Source of the DNA: Straminergon stramineum | Taxonomy: Eukaryota; Streptophyta; Bryopsida; Hypnales; Calliergonaceae | Assembly: GCA_963920665.1 (NCBI GenBank) | Contig: OY987267.1 | Location: 24,242,001 to 24,306,000 of the forward strand | Length of the DNA: 64,000 nt | Direction of reading: 5' to 3' | In this document: positions 35,861 through 47,800 of the stretch, piece after piece | Numbering within the stretch: the first letter of the stretch is position 1 | Layout: each line of letters starts with the position of its first letter | Made by a program: the position numbers and the translations under genes | Notes under the pieces: generated by a model | What the model saw: only the letters and a program-made list of their open reading frames with translations | What the model was told of the DNA's origin: nothing | The model's database searches: none

Positions 35861-36240
35861 CAATTTTTAAGTTTTCTTGAAGTAGAATTGCTTTAGACGA
35901 TTTTCATGATGTGTACATTTCTATGTGAGTAGGAAGAAATTACAATCAAGGAGTAGCTTGGTCTTATTGTCAAACTGAAAGCAACAGAAAAGTCCAAGTC
36001 CAATGTCGACTAGGAATATTAAAATTAGTTTTTCAGAAATCAGAAAGTTCCTGCCTTTTTCATGGGCCTCTACCGATTATAAGGTAGAAACATCCAAAGG
36101 CATCCCTATTCCCATTCATGCATAGTAGAGTGTGCTTGAAATGTCCCTAGGCTTTCATTGAAGTGTCCCTCTACGGCGTCATTAAATCATCCCCTTGCAT
36201 ATTGTTGATTAGTTGATTGTTGATTTTATTAGTTTTCAAT
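35861..36240. other. Intergenic DNA
   Basis: Nothing recognised; base composition returns to AT-rich. Confidence 0.4.
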
Positions 36241-36362
36241 TTTTTTTTCTGGTGAAATTTTACTAGATCTGTCAAAATTTGACCAATGTGAATCTGGCCC
36301 TCCCAAATGTGGCATGTGTAGTGAAGCCAACATAGGGGACACTAGTTCAAAAAAAAAGCCCT
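36241..36362. mobile_element. Second copy of the AGGGC-T9 MITE, inverted
   Basis: On the minus strand this reads AGGGC, nine T, GAACTAGTGTCCC, GTTGGCTTCACT, GACAGATCTAGT, then an A run, collinear with 5016-5139. The GCCCT end is intact and the other end has degenerated to an A run. Confidence 0.6.
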
Positions 36363-38480
36363 AATGTATACAAGGAGTTGTTACTTTGAAAATTCATGGA
36401 AAAGAAATGCCACATCTAAAAATTCTAGTTTGTTTTTTTCAAATTCAAGTTTTTCAATTGTTGATACTACTAAATATATCTTTTCTAGCAAAAGGTGACT
36501 CCAACTATATTGAATTACTTATATTGATGTTTTTAGTGCTTCAATCATATTATTGACTAGCAATTCCAATTCTCCTCTTGTAAATATCATATACTTCCAT
36601 ATAGAATTTCAAAAAATCTTTTTTGCAAAGTTTGGTTAATTTTCATACACATATGTTCACCCTAAGTCAAGCCATCAAGGGACATAATTATAAGCCCTTA
36701 ATGGATTTGGGCCATTGAAACAAAAGTAAAAAAACTAAAATAGCACAAGAACTTGAGGATGATTTACCTTCATCCAAAGTAATCAAAAAAATAATTCAAA
36801 AGAAACATTCAAACACCAAAATTGAGTTGATATCTATAACCAACCTTGTCAACTATCATTATAGGTGTCTTAATTTGGCACCCAAACACAAGAATTCAAT
36901 TGATCTATGTACTTAGACTTGAAAATGGAAAAGAATCTCAAAAGGTAATTTAGGTGCACTTAATTAAGAGTAGAATTGGGACAAGGAAATGAAATCATTA
37001 AAGTTGTCTTTCCTCTTTAATACTCTGAGCATTCTTTAAAGAACTTATTTGTTTTTTTGGATGATCACATTTGAATAATTTGAATTCATACTAGGAATCA
37101 AAGCTTTGGAATGAGAGAGGAGAGGTCCTAAAATATAGAATTAACCACTATAAATAGAGAATAATTTTTGCAATTATTCCATGTGGTCAAAAAAGTTGTT
37201 TTAAAAGACTTCCTACCTATAAAACTTGTAGTTGTACTCTAAGCAACTCTATCAGGAGCTGTAGAATTTTGAAAGAAGGTGATGATTAAGATAAAGATGC
37301 TAGAACTTATATTCAACCAATGATTTATCCTTTCCATGCATATGATATTAATTTCTTTATATGATGATTGTGAGAATGTATTAAAAATCATGTGAGAGCA
37401 AGGATGGGATCTTCTTAATTCAAAAAATATAAGAAGTCAACTATTTAGAAAGACAAATTGGTCTAATAGGACCCCAAAAATCTCATTTAGTAAATATATT
37501 CAAAATATTCTTAGAATATTCTCTAAATTTTCCAAATTTGATGTGTCTATTATTTCATACCCTAAATCTCCTATTGCAAAACTCCTTTGCTCATGAAGGA
37601 ATCATTTCATCTATACAACGATAGTGCCTTTCCTAAGACTATTTTACCAAATCCAAACTATTTTCGTGACCATCAATCTTAAGTGAAAGACAATTACCTC
37701 AAGTTCTCAAATTAACAAAAAATTCCTTGAAATACATGCTTCTTCCTAAAATAATGTCAATGAAATTCATTGATTTTCCTTTATTTATTACCTCACACTT
37801 ACTCAAGTGAAAAGCTGATAAATATTTCATGATGGTATATGATAATTGGCCTTCATTCAGGACATTTTCTATTTTTATGAAAATTTGTACTTTGAGTTGA
37901 TTAATAATCAGACTTGAATTTAGGACTAATTATTAAACACCCTATACTCTAATGCACCTAGCCTTTTATTTATGTGAAAAATGAAAAAAAGCTGATAAAT
38001 ATTTTGTAAATAAGTTATATTTTGTCTGCTATTTTGTCCGACTTTCACCTGGCACTTAAGTCCTTGGCACGGAAGAGTTGTCCTAAAGTGTACAACTCAA
38101 AAATTGAAATGCGTGCACAACGGCTTCGCCTTGAAAAGAACACCTTTGATCAGAAAAACACTGCTGTTTACCGGTATTAGTGATGATGACGACTGGGGAT
38201 GCACTTGGAGCTCCTCTGCAACGCCACCTAGATTGTTGTACCGCTCGTACCACCCGACATCCGCCACGCGGCGCCTACCCGGGCCTCTAAAGCTTCCCAC
38301 CCAGTTCCTAGATTCCTCCGCCCATCATCTATGAATAAACGTAGTTTTTGCAGTAGTGAGTTTTCAGCTCTCCCTCGCAAGGCTTGACAGAAGATTCGGC
38401 ATCGAGCAAAGAAAGCGCGATTCGACGGGATCCCCGCGCTCGAATTGTGTCTCTGGCGCATGTTGAAGAATTTTCTTGAT
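36363..38480. other. AT-rich intergenic DNA between divergent BSL and TLDc genes
   Basis: No gene recognised from 36363 to about 38090. The last 400 bp (38100-38480) is GC-richer and holds overlapping 67-77 codon frames on both strands without family resemblance, probably promoter-proximal DNA. Confidence 0.45.
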
Positions 38481-38485
38481 GCTTG

Positions 38486-38492
38486 TATAAAT
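38486..38492 (+). promoter_or_regulatory. Candidate TATA box of the TLDc gene
   Basis: TATAAAT in the context CTTGTATAAATTTT, 130 bp upstream of the ATG at 38622. Plausible by sequence and distance only. Confidence 0.35.
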
Positions 38493-38621
38493 TTTTTTTA
38501 ATAGCATTTGCATTCCATTCAGGTTTTAGGGTTTGAAACTCAGGTGTTTGATCGGTTTTAGTTTAGAGTTTTTGTCGCGCGTGTAGTTTGGCGCAGAGAG
38601 CGCGCGATCGGAGCCAGAAAC

Positions 38622-41600
38622 ATGGGTCATGGGAGTAGCACTCCCGGTTCGAGGGAGGAGTTTGTAAGCGCGACCAAGTAGGTTTTGGAATCCGTCCCCC
38701 CTTTCTTTTTTTTTCCCCTTCGGCCAAGGATCACGAAAGTGTAAATTCGTCTTACATTCTGGTGTTGCGAAAGGAAATTCAGAGGTTGATGTTGTGTGCA
38801 GGCGGTTCACGGAGGCGGAGTTGCAGGAGTTGAAGAAGCTGTTCGTTTCCTTGGCCTATCAGTCGAGAAGCGGCGGCGAATACATTATAGCGTCTGTCTT
38901 TCAGGTACGAATTTGAATTATTTTCGTGATTTCCTTGTGCGCTGTGGCGTGGTGCATTGATATTATTTTCTGTTCTCTTGCAATTGACGTTGAATTCTGT
39001 TCGTTCTAAGGAAAAGCCAAAGGAAGAAAATGAGTGGTTCGTTTTCTGGGAGTCTACGCTTTGGTCAGTTGACGGTACCTTTGCACGAAGGTCCCGCCCG
39101 TACCAACCAATTAGCTAGCTGGGGAAGTTCACTACAGTAACCTATTGCGTGTGAGGTAACTGGTGGGGAGTCGGGTTTCAACTAAGATTAACGGCTCCTA
39201 CATAACATTGTATAACCACTCAATGATTCTCCCCATGCTGGGAAGGTACTAAGGGAGGAGCACCCCAATGGCATCCCTGTACCCAATGGCGTTCCTTTCT
39301 AGGCCAGGAATTCATACTAGAACATAAATGTAGCTGGGTTGTAGACAGCTTATCGTATTAGGTCAAAAAAATAAGCTCTCTATTGGCTACCTACATTTAC
39401 AGCCTGAAATGATTATGCTCTGTAGAATCGGACACCATTGAGTACAAGGACGCCATTGGATGCTCTTACCTTATGGTTTGCTAGATACCTATCTGGGAGG
39501 GACTTATCACTTAATTCAAGGATTGGGATTGGCTGAGGAGCCACATAAGATAATTTTGTTCACTGTAGGGTCCCCTTCCAAAAGGGACCCCTGCCTCATT
39601 GGTAAACAATGTAATGTACTGGGTTGGCCCCGCTATCTCTGACCTATCAGCGAACTGGGGAAGTTAAGGAACCTATTGTGTGTAACGTAACTATTGGGGA
39701 GTCAGGTTTCAACTGCTCCCACTGGGTTGGTTGGTGTGCAGTAAGGGCTTTAAATTAAACTGACCCTGCTGGGATGGTGTGGATTTTGGACTAATTACCA
39801 TGGCTTTGTGTGGATTTTGGACTTCTAGCCATTGGTATAGGCACAGTTGGTTTAGTATGCTCAAATTGAGTAAAGTTAACTGGTGGAAATGAATGTAATT
39901 TTGTTGTACCAATTTGACACTATCTTGGTAGTCCTGCGAGTCGTTTAGGTTATGACAACTGATTTTTCACATTTTACAATGTGGTGACAACTTGATTGGA
40001 AACTTTCCCTAGGCCCATTTTGGCATCCATGGTTCGTTAGGGGGGAGATTATTTGATCTGATTACCCAGAAGCGAGAAAACAAGTCCCTCTACTATGAAG
40101 ACCTCGTCATTGCCAAGGTATGGAGCAACCTGCCGGCCTTTATGTCAGACCCTTGATTTGATGATGCAAAACACAACTGGATGTCCACCACTAATGGTGC
40201 ATGCTGTAAAATGGACAAGCGCTTCAATTTGGAATGATGTTCATATGGTGTTCATTTTAGACAAGCAATGTGGACCCACTGTACACACCGAAACTCTTGT
40301 GGATCATGAGTACAGTACCCGGCAACCATGTTACGGACACTCTATTGTGCCATTCAAAGAATTTTGCACAATATACAATAGTATTGGCATTTTTTGTCTT
40401 GCATAGTTATCATTCTATTCTTACGCAATCCTAATCAAGCATACCAAATTTCAGTTTCAGAACACCAAAACTCCATTTTTGGTGAATGTTTTTCTTTTTC
40501 TATTCATGGTTTTACTTGATAATTGATTGAAAACATTGGGCATGAGTTTTAAATTTTGATTGCATAGATATGTAGGAGGTATCCATATAGACTTCTTTCA
40601 TGTTAAAAAGAAACCCATTAACAAAAGTATGATCTAAGAAGAGTTCAATGTGAGGTGTTGTATGACCAAACTTTGTAAAATAAATATCTCTGTATTTGAG
40701 CTAGATTTTGGCAAAGTAATTGTACCATCATACTCAAAGGTACAAAATTAATCATAGTGTAAGGGGCAAATAGCAAAATTAAATTGCTATTGTACATGGT
40801 TGCCGGGTACTGTACAATAGGCCGTCATTTGTTGTCTAAAATGAAGGCTTCATGCACATTTTTCTGAACTACGGCATATTTGAGGCACCTGCCTCAGAGC
40901 ATTTCCACAAGTGATGTGTTCTGTGTTATGTTGAAGGACGAAATTTTCAGTCACCTAGGTTGATAACTTGTTGGTTTTGAAAGAGTTTCTTCTCATTGAG
41001 TTCTGCCTTTGTAATGCTTGTAATCATTTACTGATGCTAGTACTGGATGCAGGGGTTCTACGAGAAAGGTGCACCAGATGAAGCCGAAACCTTCATGTAC
41101 CAGCTTGTGGACTTGAGTGGAGATGGGCCTATTCAAAGGTTTCTCCATCCGTTCGTCCGTTTTTAATGCTATTGAGCTCAGCGTCTAACGTTGTACTTGT
41201 AGCAATCTTGGTCACGAGTATTTTCCCAGAGAAACATATTTGAATTGCAATTTCTTACCGGATGGTCATTTCGCAAGGGGTTCAGTATGCACTTTCTGAA
41301 GTGCCACGATAACCCCTATTAGAACAAGAGGCCCAGAGTGGGCTGTTTTGTTTGTTTGTTTGTTTTTATCAATTTTGAGTAGGTCACATGGTGACTCTTT
41401 TTGTCCAATATTTTTTTTACCAATACAGACGATGTTCCTCTGTGGTTCTGGTGATTTTAATTTTTTGACCCATTTAAATTATATGATCAATTGAATCCTT
41501 CTGTATAATGAATTCTTGGTCTTTTCGGGGTTAACTTCGGTAAAGGGATGTGCACTCGAATAAATTTTCAATTGAATGTTTTGTTTTGTTTTCGGGGTGC

Positions 41601-43864
41601 AGGACAGAGGTGGAAGGGGTAGTATTATCCGTTCTGCAGACAGTATTAGGATCTAAAGATGCAGTGCCGGATGCGAGCTTGCCAGAGGGAAGTTTGCAGG
41701 CGTTCCATAAGTCAGCGAGCTTTACCGATGCCGTGGAGGAGGAGAGTGCGGCGTCTATGTCTCTTGAAGACTTCCGCAAGTGGTGTGCAGCTGTTCCTTC
41801 CATCAAGAAATTTTTGTCGACTCTCTTGAAAGGTCCTGTCGCAGGTATGTGGAGTACATCTCTACCATTTTCATTTTCATTTTTCAACTTATCCCTTTGT
41901 GAATGTTCGAAATATCACATTATTTATGAGTCTCTCTCTCAAGGCTACCCACTTGAAAATTTCTCTTTTGCATCAGGGTTGCCAGGTCGACTAGTTCCAG
42001 AGCTTCTGAAGCCAGAGAAGATGAGCCAGGTTCAGACAGTTATGAGGAAGGAGTATGCTTGGCATTTGGCAGGAGCTATGCAACCCCAAGAAGCCGTTAA
42101 TTGGGTTCTCGTGTATCACAGTTCTGCTCATGGTCTCAGCTTCAATACCTTCATGGGCAAACTTGCGTACGTTTCTTTACAGTGCACCTTCCGATCGTAT
42201 AAGTTATTGAGATATCTGATCATATGTACTGGAAGACATTGCGATGTTTATTAGGCATTAGATTTATACAGTCCTCCTATTGCGTGTAACACAAATTATG
42301 GGGTTAACTTTATATTAGTGTGATGGCAGTGTATTATTTAGGCATTAACTGGATATTATATTAGCAACTATTAAGTTAACATTAACTTCAAATTAATTTA
42401 ATAGTATTGTAGCATTGACCTAATGTTCTATTAGATTAACATTGATGTGCCATTATCAACTTTGGAAGCGATCTTTAGGTATAACTCTTTTGTTGTGTGA
42501 TTCTTTAGTGGTCCTGGTGGAATTCTTACAATGAACAGAGCAAACCATAAGAGTATGATCACGGCTTACTTTCTGCTTCCAACAACTCCAAGTAGTTGTT
42601 AAAGTTGACAGGATAAGCCATTTTAAGCCCAATTTATGTTCTCTGATTCATCTGTAGAATTTGGAGTTTGTAGTGTAGACGGAAATCACCTCACAAAGAA
42701 ATATCTCCCTATGAATGCATTTTAATAGAGTGATAAAAGATCAAAGACCATGGAACGAGGTTTTAACATGTATTGTGTGGTTGACAGGATTGTGCAAGGG
42801 CCGTCGGTGCTGGTAGTGAAAGATAAGGAGGGTTGTGTTTATGGAGGGTATGCTTCCCAGCCTTGGGAGAAGCACAGTGACTTCTATGGAGACATGAAAT
42901 CTTTCGTCTTTACCCTTCATCCCAAGGCTGCTGTGTATCGACCGACGGGGAAGAATGCAAACTTGCAATGGGTGAGAACCTCATCCAACTCGACCTTCTC
43001 TTCCCATCTTATTCATCCCCCCTATGTATTGTAGGTCTTTTGAGTTTGTTGCCTTTATTTTCTCTACCCCAAGGTGGGTGACTGAGCAAATGGTTTGAAA
43101 ATGTAGAGAGTTCCGGTGACCAATGAAAATGTGATATGTATAAGAGCAATGTGGGGCCCATCATTCCAGATATGAATTTCTCATGTTACTAGAATTGTAA
43201 CACGTACACGGCTATAAGAATAGTGGCATTCTAAGGTTGTCATTCATAGTGACATTCATAGGGATTATGAAATTTCAATTAGTGAAAGAATTACTTGTGG
43301 TAGTTTGACTTTTTGAAATTCTATTTAATGTACATAGTTTTGATAGCTTAAACTCATGAAATAATGGCTCCACATTGCTTAATTGTAGTTGCTAGTATAG
43401 CATACATATGAATATTAAAGTTTGCATGACAAGTGTCTTATATAGTGGAATAAGAAATCTAACTGATATAAATGGTGGGGTAGACCCACTTGTTTAATAT
43501 CGGTGTTGGAAAACGTTTAATGACCGCTTCGGTCTTCGTTGTGGTGCAGTGTGCAGCGAACTATTCGTCGGAGAATATTCCGAATGGAGTCGGTTTTGGA
43601 GGCCAGATCCACCATTTTGGTCTGTTTGTGAACGGAGCTTTCGAAGGTGGCCACTCTCGGCATTCTGTGACATACGACAATCCTCCTCTCTCCAGCACAG
43701 GCAACTTTGTCCCAGACGTTATTGAATGCTGGGCTGTGGTTGTGAAAGGGGACAATGGTGCATCCAACGGAGCGTCCGGTCTGCAAGGCACAATTCTAGA
43801 GCGGTTCAAAGAAGATCGTCAAATGCTCAACATGGTGGGCATTGCAGGTGCAAGTGTGTCTTGA
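38622..43864 (+). CDS. TLDc-domain protein with EF-hand-like loop, 8 exons
   Basis: Exons: 38622-38677, 38802-38904, 40013-40117, 41053-41138, 41603-41844, 41977-42166, 42788-42971, 43550-43864; 1281 nt, 426 aa, TGA stop. The N-terminus MGHGSS has Gly2 and Ser6, compatible with N-myristoylation. Residues 108-119 (DLSGDGPIQRTE) fit an EF-hand loop, with D, S, D, G, I and E at the ligand positions. A TLDc domain fills about 206-422: LLKPEKM, WVLVYHSSAHGLSF, GPSVLVVKDKEG, FGGYAS-like GGYASQPW, FGGQIHHFGLFV and the C-terminal LERFKEDRQMLNMVG. TLDc proteins in animals and yeast (OXR1, NCOA7, Rtc5) act in oxidative-stress resistance and bind or regulate the V-ATPase; plant members are poorly characterised, so function is inference. 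Introns 2 and 3 carry repeat insertions. The gene is complete. Confidence 0.93.
39111..39720. repeat. Direct repeats and dispersed repeat in TLDc intron 2
   Basis: About 75 bp near 39117-39190 (CTGGGGAAGTT, AACCTATTGCGTGTGAGGTAACT, GGGGAGTCGGGTTTCAACT, given here as separate words) recurs near 39654-39716 with about 80 percent identity by eye. Between them lies the copy of the 16760-17050 dispersed repeat (39195-39640). The arrangement could be an insertion flanked by short long-terminal-type repeats or a local duplication; I cannot tell which. Confidence 0.5.
40250..40850. repeat. Large imperfect inverted repeat in TLDc intron 3
   Basis: TTCATTTTAGACAA (about 40252) pairs with TTGTCTAAAATGAA (about 40833), and GTACAGTACCCGGCAACCAT (about 40310) pairs with ATGGTTGCCGGGTACTGTAC (about 40797). 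Outer span about 600 bp, centre AT-rich. A transposon-derived foldback is the likely source. It lies inside the intron 40118-41052. Confidence 0.65.
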
Positions 43865-44826
43865 CACCGCTCTGAGGTTTATAGGATCACATATATGTGG
43901 TATGTAGTATTCATTTTGTATCATATTGTATTCTCTGGACTCAATCATCAAGAATCTTATGTAGATTTATTTTACAACAAAATACTTTACTGCATTGCAT
44001 GGTTTCTATCAGCAGCGCACTCTCGAGGGTATCCATATAGTGGTTGCAGAGAGATGTGAGGCGAGCATACACTCCAGCAACTATCTTGACTTTTTGACCT
44101 CAAAGTGCACACCAGCGTGGTTTGGGCAATGCCCTTTACAATATTCTTTGAGAACTCACCCTCCAGTGCAGGTGGCAGCCAAAATATAAAAAATATAAAA
44201 AATGAAGCATTCATTGTAGAGAGCGTGTGTGGCACCTGAGCCGAGCTCATGATTGTGCACAGAACGAGAAAGATTTTTTTTCCAAAGCTGTTGAGACAGC
44301 TAGAAAAGAATAAGCTTTGAACTTTGTACAAACACTGTCATTTCAAACACAAATGGAATTAAAATTGTGAGGCCGTGCACTGGATGATATGGCAAGTCAT
44401 TGAAAGACTGGAGATCTTGAACTAAAACTCAGAAGCGTATGTACATTTCTTAGCGTTCAAGTTTTTTCTTGAAAAGCTCAATCTGCAATGGCTGAGCAAT
44501 AGCTTGCTACTCTATCGAAAAGACAAAATTCGACTACGCTCTAAATGGCACCGCATTCCGAAATAGCAAGTTTCAATTTGGTTGTAGAGTGTTGTTGTAG
44601 GACAATGCACTAGCTTCAGTCCTTTGTTGTGCACCAATAGCAGACCATTATTAAACATCTACCAAAAAACTTTGACCACTCATGTGGTATCCAAATAACG
44701 CATTCTTCGGTGCGTTGGAATCCTCGTTCTTTTGCCAACAAAAAAATCAATAACATTTTGACCAATGAAATAATAGGAACAACGCTCCAAGAGCAAAAGA
44801 GGCGGCTTTAATTTGGGTGTCCTGCC
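43865..44826. other. Convergent 3' intergenic region (TLDc / LCB kinase)
   Basis: Should contain both 3' UTRs. Short frames on either strand have no family resemblance. Confidence 0.5.
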
Positions 44827-47800
44827 TTACACAGCCGGGCAGAAGATTGTTGCCAAGCCTTGTGCAACGGTCACATCTACCGGGGGCCCGTAAGTCATGA
44901 TGTCGGTGCTTCCATCTCCAATGGTTCCTCGTCCTCGTGCAAGAATCTCGCCATCTATGTCGATGTAGCCGCCTTGAGTATCACTTCCGTACCGGCCAGC
45001 AGGATCAAGTCGGAATGCCTTCACCTGTTGCAACAATAACGAAACAAGTCAAGACTAGCCCTTAATTAATGTTACGTACAAATTAGTAGAGATTCCAGAG
45101 TCATTTGTCCATCTAGACTCTTAGTTTCCTGAATTCCCTATTGCACACCCCTGGAGAATTTTGAATTCGGATCTGCATGATGACAACTGTACTAATTGGC
45201 AAAAAATACCTTGCTGGTAGAGACTCACTCTTCGTAAGTATACTGCAACAAGACTGGGAAACTTAGCGACACTCATGTACCAAATCTGCAAAGTTTTCTT
45301 CTAATCACGACATAAGAAATTCATTCACAGTAGCTAATGTTTTCAAAATTGTTGGCAACAACTAATTTTTCAATGACTGCACAAAGTTTGACTCAACATA
45401 TTACAACTGGGAAATGACGGAGCTTTTGTTATCTGGGGTTTGGGGTACCTTGAGGTATTGCACATATTTGGATCTGATGTGTTCCCCTGTTTGAAGTTTA
45501 GTGAGTATACTTAGTAACGTCCAGCAAGGACAATCCTTCATAATGATCAAGTCCAAATATCCATCTGCGAACTGCAGTCATAGGGAAGCAAAAAGATTAG
45601 ACGGTCCAACAAACTTCGCCAGAAGTCTTGGAATTCATGAACTTCGATAACCCTGGATTTTTAGGCAAACATTCTATGACATCCCAGTTGAGGGAATATA
45701 ACCTATCAGACACGAAAATATTCTAATATTCTAATATTTTAATATCAAGATGAAAATAATCTGTCAGGCACATACTGCATTACGGTCTTGTACGTGACTG
45801 CAAGATGGTGAACAGTTTATCTGCAAATGAGCTGACATCTAGACGGTAATGAAATGATAAATTACAAGCGTATAGATTAATTACGTACTAAACCAGAAAA
45901 AGTTTCTGTGAATTCAGGCTCATCCAAAAACCATTTGCATGGATCCCTTTTCCATAGGTTGGAAATGTCACCCAAATATGTGACTTAAAAGACACGAAAT
46001 CCGCTTCTAGGTTCAATCCCAGTCAAAGATGAGATACATTGTAGACGCAATACTGGTAGTCCAAGATCATGATTAGGACCCCACTACTTCAAAATTCCAC
46101 AATGAAGAACTTCAAATGGTATCCAATGTAACACATATTTTAGTGCATTGAATTCCTCTCAATAATGAGGTACCTTGGCATGTGGAGCCGAGTTCACCGT
46201 CTCGCCCACGAACGGCACATTGTTGAGCCAAATGTTGATGAAGGGGCCCTCCATGCCATGCCATTGATCAGAGTTCGTAAGCCCAGGCCCAGGGTAGCTG
46301 TTTCCACTCGAGGATTTATCATCGTCACCTTCATGAGATTTCAACAAGGGGGTTCTTTCCGGCTCCCCAGAGTACGTGGTTCCTGTGCCTTCATATCCTG
46401 GAGCTGGAATATAATAAATATGTCCAACATACTTCCGCAAATTGACGATCCTGATTATCGTCTGCCGCAAGCCCCCAAACCAGGAAAAACTTGCTCTCTA
46501 AGAATCAGAGCAGGAAATATGCAGGCCGGACATGAACTAAAACAAATTGGAGAACAAGCGAGTAAAATGAATCATCTATGTATGCTGAAGAACAGCTAGA
46601 GAAGCCACGCCACCAGTGAGTCAGAGAGGAAATTCAATAGATTCATGTTAATGCCGTGATAAGCTCTTGAAATCACCTACATAAACGTCCAGACGGAGGG
46701 CACCCAGCCACCTCAATTTTTCTGATTCGAAATCCACATCCGCGACAAGACCTATAATCACAGCCAGAATAGAAGCAAGCATAAAAGTATGAAAAAATGA
46801 GCCTCGCGTGTTGTTTATGTTAGTTTAAATAGCGTAGGTCATATGAAGAATTCCTTTTGTTCAATTTTGTTTCTCTTGTGACCAAAACATGAATGATCTT
46901 CACCGATTCTGGTGATGTAAAATTTGGACAAAGTGAATTCTATTATTTTCACAATATGATCAATCGAATTGGTCATTTGAAAACCACAAATTCTTTACGA
47001 TTAACACGTGGGAATCCATATTCTTGTCCAAGGGAATACAGAGTCAGAGGGAGACTTCCACAATATTTTAAAACCATAATCGTGACGTAGGCATAAAATA
47101 TCTAGCAGATTAAGAAATGTACCCCAGGCCATCATCAAAATGCTGTGAAACTTGATGTTTGCCTGCTTGGCTGTTGCAACATCAAGAGGCTGCTTCTGCC
47201 CTGCCATGCACCATGGTCATGTAGTCAATAACTAACTAAACCCAAAAATAAATTACATGTTAAATGGTGTAGCAAAGTCATTAGATATGAAGTGGTAAGT
47301 TAAAGCCCTAGACGATTATTAACACAGTAGGGAGATAACCCGCCCCTGCAATATTGCTTGTAGATCCACAGAGTGTTGATGGCGTAGAATACACCAAGCA
47401 TCAAAATGGATTATCCTCACTTAGATGTGCTATTGATATGCTCTATAAATACAGCATACTGAAAACAAATTACCTCGGATTACAAGGAAAGTCGCACTCG
47501 CTGCATCACAAGGCTCGCCTACATGGTCCAACAAAGATTTTGCCATCCCATTGCTGGTCCCTGGATTTAGATAAGTTCTTGTTCAGAAACTCAAAAAATG
47601 TTAAACCTAATAGGCAAGAAACTCCAACACGCGCCAAGGAGACAATACTGTTGCTCAAATCCTCAACGAATTCTGCTTTAACGCTGCAACCCCAGACAAA
47701 GGAAATCCATATTGCGAAGAGCAACTTCCCAGCCCTAATAGAGATGGGACTGGGAAAATATGGTTGCTCACAAACCATTCTCTCACAAAGGGGAGTAAAC

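Noticed and set aside
38640..38680. tRNA B-box-like word GGTTCGAGG
   Set aside because: It falls in the coding start of the TLDc gene and no cloverleaf can be formed around it. Similar checks at 20569 and 46010 also failed.
40095..40406. 103-codon frame continuing out of TLDc exon 3
   Set aside because: It starts inside exon 3 in another frame and runs through the intron donor into the inverted-repeat insertion.
41550..42254. 234-codon continuous frame read as one exon of the TLDc gene
   Set aside because: It retains the intron 41845-41976; consensus GT and AG sites and the family sequence require its removal, and the part after 42166 is intronic.
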